From: Septoria linicola
Taxonomy: Eukaryota; Ascomycota; Dothideomycetes; Mycosphaerellales; Mycosphaerellaceae
DNA length: 64,000 nucleotides
Assembly: GCA_024114885.1 (NCBI GenBank)
Contig: CP099421.1
Coordinates: forward strand, 2,232,001 to 2,296,000
Direction: 5' to 3'
Shown here: positions 60,844 to 64,000 of the stretch, piece after piece
How positions within the stretch are numbered: position 1 is the first letter of the stretch
Layout: each line of letters opens with the position of its first letter
The notes under the pieces: model-generated
What the model saw: the letters and a program-made list of their open reading frames with translations, nothing else
Database searches by the model: none
What the model was told of the DNA's origin: nothing
Translations under genes and position numbers: made by a program

Positions 60844-63800
60844 ATGGCGGCTGCCATCAACGGCGACTGGAGTCGCGACCACCACGCGGACGCAAACCCC
60901 GATCTCGCGCGCAAGCGACAACGACTGAGCGAAGAAGTCGATGGCTCTCCGGACCCCAGTGACGACAGCATTCTCATCCAGGCCCTGCCCGTCGAACACT
61001 TCGAGCCTGGTAGAAGCATCAATAGCGCCATCGAGTTACAGCATGAAGTCATGATGGGATCCTTCAGAAGCGACTTACAGCTGGACCCCCAGGTAGATAA
61101 CGTCAGCCCTTTGGATCAGCTCAAGTACTGTCTGAAGACGATCAACGAGCCGAATGGACGCCTGCGACCACTTTACTTTGACAGACTTAGCGGGTGGCTC
61201 AAAGGACACCTTGCACGGTACCCTGCCAACACCCCTGGTATCGGCGAGAAGTACCTGAACGATATTGAATTCTTCTCACACCTTGGCATGCTATGTCATG
61301 GCATACTTCAGCACGATGGAAATTTGTTTGGTGACGACGGAGATGAATACGGCATAGCGGCACTGTCGCGCAGTTTTCAAAACTTGCTGGAGGCGGCGGC
61401 GTCGTTGGCGCATCGCTTGGTACGACTACTACCCGGTCTCGTTGATTCGGCTGTTGTCAGAAGAGACTCCGCGCAGACAGCGCGCACTCGCCAACCCGTG
61501 CACATGCTTTTCTGGACGCATATACTCACTCAGATCATAACTCTTCGCAGAGCAGCTCAACTGAAAGGATACGGCCGCACTAGGCTTGGGTACAAGCCAA
61601 AGGAACACGCTGAAGCACAGCGCAAGGACTTTCGCAACCGACGCTTGACCCTCGTGGCCCTCACGAAGCTGTTACATGGTCTAGGCCAGCATCACCGAGA
61701 GATCGAGAACGCCTGGGAAGCAATCGATGCCATTCTCCAGCTTGTCAGCGTCCTGGATTTGTCCGCGAGCGATGAGGTTCGAAGCTTGCTGGCGACGAAT
61801 CATATGATCATCTTGCCTCTCATCTGCGAGAAGCATCCTCGTGCGCTGCCGGAAGGCTTTCATCGAACACTCGTTGTGGTAACACAACGTCTCCTCGACA
61901 CTCTTGTGGAATCGGCAAGCGAAGTGGCTCTTGCAGACCTATATCAGCAATACATCAAGAGCGAATATGATGCGCTGGTCGCTGAACATGCATCTGATGA
62001 CGATATGACAGTCCTGCTGCAGGATACAAGTGAAGGCAGTCAGGAAACCCTGAGGGCTCTTCTCAACGCCGCATGGGTATTGCAAGCATACAGAGCTTAT
62101 ATCTTCAGTGAAATTATGGACGTTCGGAGCAACGGTCTTTCACTGCTGAGTTCACGCTTGCTCGAGATCTACAAAGACTATGGCGTTGAACGCGGAGGTG
62201 CTGAGCACCCAATGCCACAATACGCTGCTCGATTCCTACGTAAGAACGAACTCACGAAATACATGTTTGGTCCAGAGTCACATGCCAGTTTGGTCAAACA
62301 CTGCCAAAGTGTGATTGGCTTTCTTGCAGTCACCGGTGCATACACGGCCCTCGAAACGGACATCATCTGGAATGCTTGCACCAACAGTGTGGAGGCTGAG
62401 TTTGCTGCAGCCGCCTTCGGAGTATTGGAGGACGTTTCAAGATTTCTCGAGCTTGATCATCTGCTACACCTGGCCAAAAAGTATACCATAACCGAGCCAT
62501 CGAAACTAGGCCAGTCTGCCGTGGAGTCCTTAACATCACTGTTCCAGCATGTCCACGTCAGAAGTGATTCCAATACAGAGAGAAGTCTGCGCCTTGCGAC
62601 AGCGTTCATCAGTATCGATATCATGATGCGCGTCGACGCTACTGGCCTCAATAACATTGCAAGTCAATTGAGAGAGACGGCCAAAATGGAGCTACTCCGA
62701 TTCACCCAGTCGACGCGATTTGACGCCCAGGACCGCGTGCAGATCTTCGGTCGATGCACGCCTTACATACTCGAGCCAAGTAAACACGCCACGACAAGTA
62801 TCGAGATAGTGGACATTTTCCTGCGTGAGGGAATATCTGCAGAGGAGGCAATATCGCTACTTGCTTTGCTTCCTATTGCATCGGTGGTAGAGGAGCTAAC
62901 ACGCTACACGACGGAGCACCGCCTCAGTGATACCAACCGAGAGCAAGCATACGATGTGGTGGCCACCGATGTTCGCATCGATCTTCTCATTCGCCTCCTT
63001 TCATACACGAGCTCTGAGCCGAGCGACGAGCTGCTGCACTCCATCTTCACATGTACGGTGGGGCCTACAGCAATCTGTAACGACACACGCGACCGCGCAT
63101 GGCGAATGTTCTCTCAAGGCACGTCAACGACACAGGAGATGGTGCTAAACTGGCTCAAAGTAGAGGTAATGGACCTGCTACCACAGTTTACCACGCCATG
63201 TTTGTTGCAACTCCTGATGCACCAAATACAACAGTGGTTGCACCAAGCCGAACGCAGTGATAGCTTTGCCCAGATTCTGGACTTGTCGGCTTGGCAAAAA
63301 CTTGTGCAGGTTGCCGAAAGCCCTTTCGCTGTTGCTGCAGAAGCACGAGAACTTATCTGCCACGTGTTGTTCGTGATCCCCGGGAACTACACGGACAAGA
63401 CTTCGGCCGTGGCTTCTCATGTTCAGTTTACGTGCCGTCAGATACGCGACATCTGCAAAACGTTCGACCATGCTGGACGTGCTACAACCAAAGGCCAAAT
63501 TGCTTCAACAGTCGGCAAGCTTGACTTACTCCAGGCTGTACTTGACAGAAGCAAGCAGCATACTGCGCAATACGGGTCGGTAGAGAATCCCAGCGTTCAT
63601 CTCGTCGACGTTGCGCGTGAGAGCGCCGCATGTTACACGCTAGAAGTGCATGGTACTGGACGCAGCCAGCCAACGACCGTCCTCTTGTACGCATGTGCCG
63701 AGAACAAAGTATCGGAGCTGATATCGAAGCTACCAGGCATCACTGGCGCGAACGATCATCGCATCATTGTGGCCGGCAAGGAGATCGCATTGAAGGAGCG

Positions 63801-64000
63801 TGCGAACGACAGCTTGTCGGATCTTGGTGTGCAGTCTTCAGGTGTGATCTCCATCTCTGCTAAGTACACAGCCGCAAGTGATCTGGAGCAGGTGCTCACA
63901 GTGCCAGGTGCCCTCGAGCTTCAGGTATTAGAGCACTATGATGAGCTCGAAGTGCTTCTCAACGCCCCGGGCATGATCGCAGCAAAAGTTCGTATCTCTG
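60844..64000 (+). CDS. Large ubiquitin carboxyl-terminal hydrolase (USP34/USP9X-like), N-terminal part
   Basis: Open from ATG 60844 (MAAAINGDWSRDHH) to the window edge, 1,052 codons with no stop. The N-terminus is disordered, with a possible basic NLS (ARKRQRLSEE). The remainder is a long armadillo-like helical array typical of the USP34/USP9X class (MPQYAARFLRKNELTKYMFG, CQSVIGFLAVTGAYTALETDIIW, FAAAAFGVLEDVSRFLELDH). Near residues 934-1005 is a ubiquitin-like segment (TTVLLYACAENKVSELISKLPG; IIVAGKEIALKERANDSLSDLG). The Cys and His boxes of the USP catalytic domain would lie further right. Role: removal of ubiquitin from substrates. Class assignment is by resemblance of the non-catalytic part, so it is less certain than the gene itself. 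Confidence 0.8.
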   Translation, partial: MAAAINGDWSRDHHADANPDLARKRQRLSEEVDGSPDPSDDSILIQALPVEHFEPGRSINSAIELQHEVMMGSFRSDLQLDPQVDNVSPLDQLKYCLKTINEPNGRLRPLYFDRLSGWLKGHLARYPANTPGIGEKYLNDIEFFSHLGMLCHGILQHDGNLFGDDGDEYGIAALSRSFQNLLEAAASLAHRLVRLLPGLVDSAVVRRDSAQTARTRQPVHMLFWTHILTQIITLRRAAQLKGYGRTRLGYKPKEHAEAQRKDFRNRRLTLVALTKLLHGLGQHHREIENAWEAIDAILQLVSVLDLSASDEVRSLLATNHMIILPLICEKHPRALPEGFHRTLVVVTQRLLDTLVESASEVALADLYQQYIKSEYDALVAEHASDDDMTVLLQDTSEGSQETLRALLNAAWVLQAYRAYIFSEIMDVRSNGLSLLSSRLLEIYKDYGVERGGAEHPMPQYAARFLRKNELTKYMFGPESHASLVKHCQSVIGFLAVTGAYTALETDIIWNACTNSVEAEFAAAAFGVLEDVSRFLELDHLLHLAKKYTITEPSKLGQSAVESLTSLFQHVHVRSDSNTERSLRLATAFISIDIMMRVDATGLNNIASQLRETAKMELLRFTQSTRFDAQDRVQIFGRCTPYILEPSKHATTSIEIVDIFLREGISAEEAISLLALLPIASVVEELTRYTTEHRLSDTNREQAYDVVATDVRIDLLIRLLSYTSSEPSDELLHSIFTCTVGPTAICNDTRDRAWRMFSQGTSTTQEMVLNWLKVEVMDLLPQFTTPCLLQLLMHQIQQWLHQAERSDSFAQILDLSAWQKLVQVAESPFAVAAEARELICHVLFVIPGNYTDKTSAVASHVQFTCRQIRDICKTFDHAGRATTKGQIASTVGKLDLLQAVLDRSKQHTAQYGSVENPSVHLVDVARESAACYTLEVHGTGRSQPTTVLLYACAENKVSELISKLPGITGANDHRIIVAGKEIALKERANDSLSDLGVQSSGVISISAKYTAASDLEQVLTVPGALELQVLEHYDELEVLLNAPGMIAAKVRIS

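Noticed and set aside
1..64000. CRISPR arrays, prophage, bacterial operons, tRNA or rRNA genes
   Set aside because: The window is fungal nuclear DNA with introns throughout. I looked for regularly spaced repeats and for T-arm words of tRNA genes and found none I could support by eye. A tRNAscan or Infernal run would settle the RNA question.

Overview
The window is nuclear DNA of a filamentous ascomycete, most likely a dothideomycete of the Mycosphaerella/Capnodiales type. This rests on sequence only: short GT-AG introns of about 49-86 nt with CTRAC-like branch points, compact genes on both strands, fungal-only families (Fungal_trans transcription factors, Atg33-like, FLVCR-like MFS, filamentous-fungal CLC), and repeat relics with RIP-like C-to-T changes. 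There is no bacterial-type operon structure, no CRISPR array and no tRNA or rRNA gene that I could recognise. Start and splice choices are mine, made from frame, splice consensus and family memory. Every spliced model given here closes to a whole number of codons, except those called broken.

Layout. 0-5 kb: 5' end of a peroxisomal 2,4-dienoyl-CoA reductase (-), an Atg33-like membrane protein (+), a decayed F-box-like gene, the PP1 regulator SDS22 (-) and a small unknown gene (-). 5-13 kb: a four-gene block of an ACS-type MFS permease (-), a KduD-like SDR (+), a two-C2H2-finger Fungal_trans regulator (+) and a DgoD-like sugar-acid dehydratase (+). This looks like a catabolic cluster for a hexonate such as D-galactonate. 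All three promoter regions carry the same 11-bp word TGACCCCCAAC, 161-239 bp from the start codons, and the C2H2 recognition helices suit its G5 core. This is the most interesting part of the window. 14-31 kb: SAP/acinus-like RNA-binding protein, Hul5-like HECT ligase, FLVCR-like transporter, unknown gene, F-box protein, a protein joining a FAR1/WRKY-GCM1-like domain to a Zn2Cys6 cluster, a small secreted cysteine protein, and PUS1.

31-35 kb is an accessory island: two copies of one repeat (one TpA-rich and probably RIP-mutated), a near-perfect 57-bp inverted repeat, and between them a zinc-type enoyl reductase with a one-base frameshift. 35-47 kb: TFIIE alpha (TFA1), a repeat-bearing Cys-cluster protein, a CLC anion transporter whose proton glutamate is Gln, an SDR with an apparent pair of compensating frameshifts, a hypothetical gene, COP9 subunit 6 (with a 78-codon open extension behind its TAG), a secreted-type protein with a 120-bp tandem duplication, and a Cys/His-rich protein. 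47-64 kb: a long disordered basic protein, a gene-poor stretch, an NAD(P)-dependent epimerase-like enzyme, phosphatidylinositol 4-kinase PIK1 (three exons), a PHD-finger protein, and the N-terminal 1,052 codons of a large USP34/USP9X-like ubiquitin hydrolase that runs off the right edge.

Most genes are independent housekeeping units. Head-to-head pairs sharing a promoter are MFS/SDR (7.1-7.5 kb), HECT/FLVCR-like (19.4-19.8 kb), F-box/Zn2Cys6 (24.0-24.5 kb) and hypothetical/CSN6 (42.4-42.8 kb).
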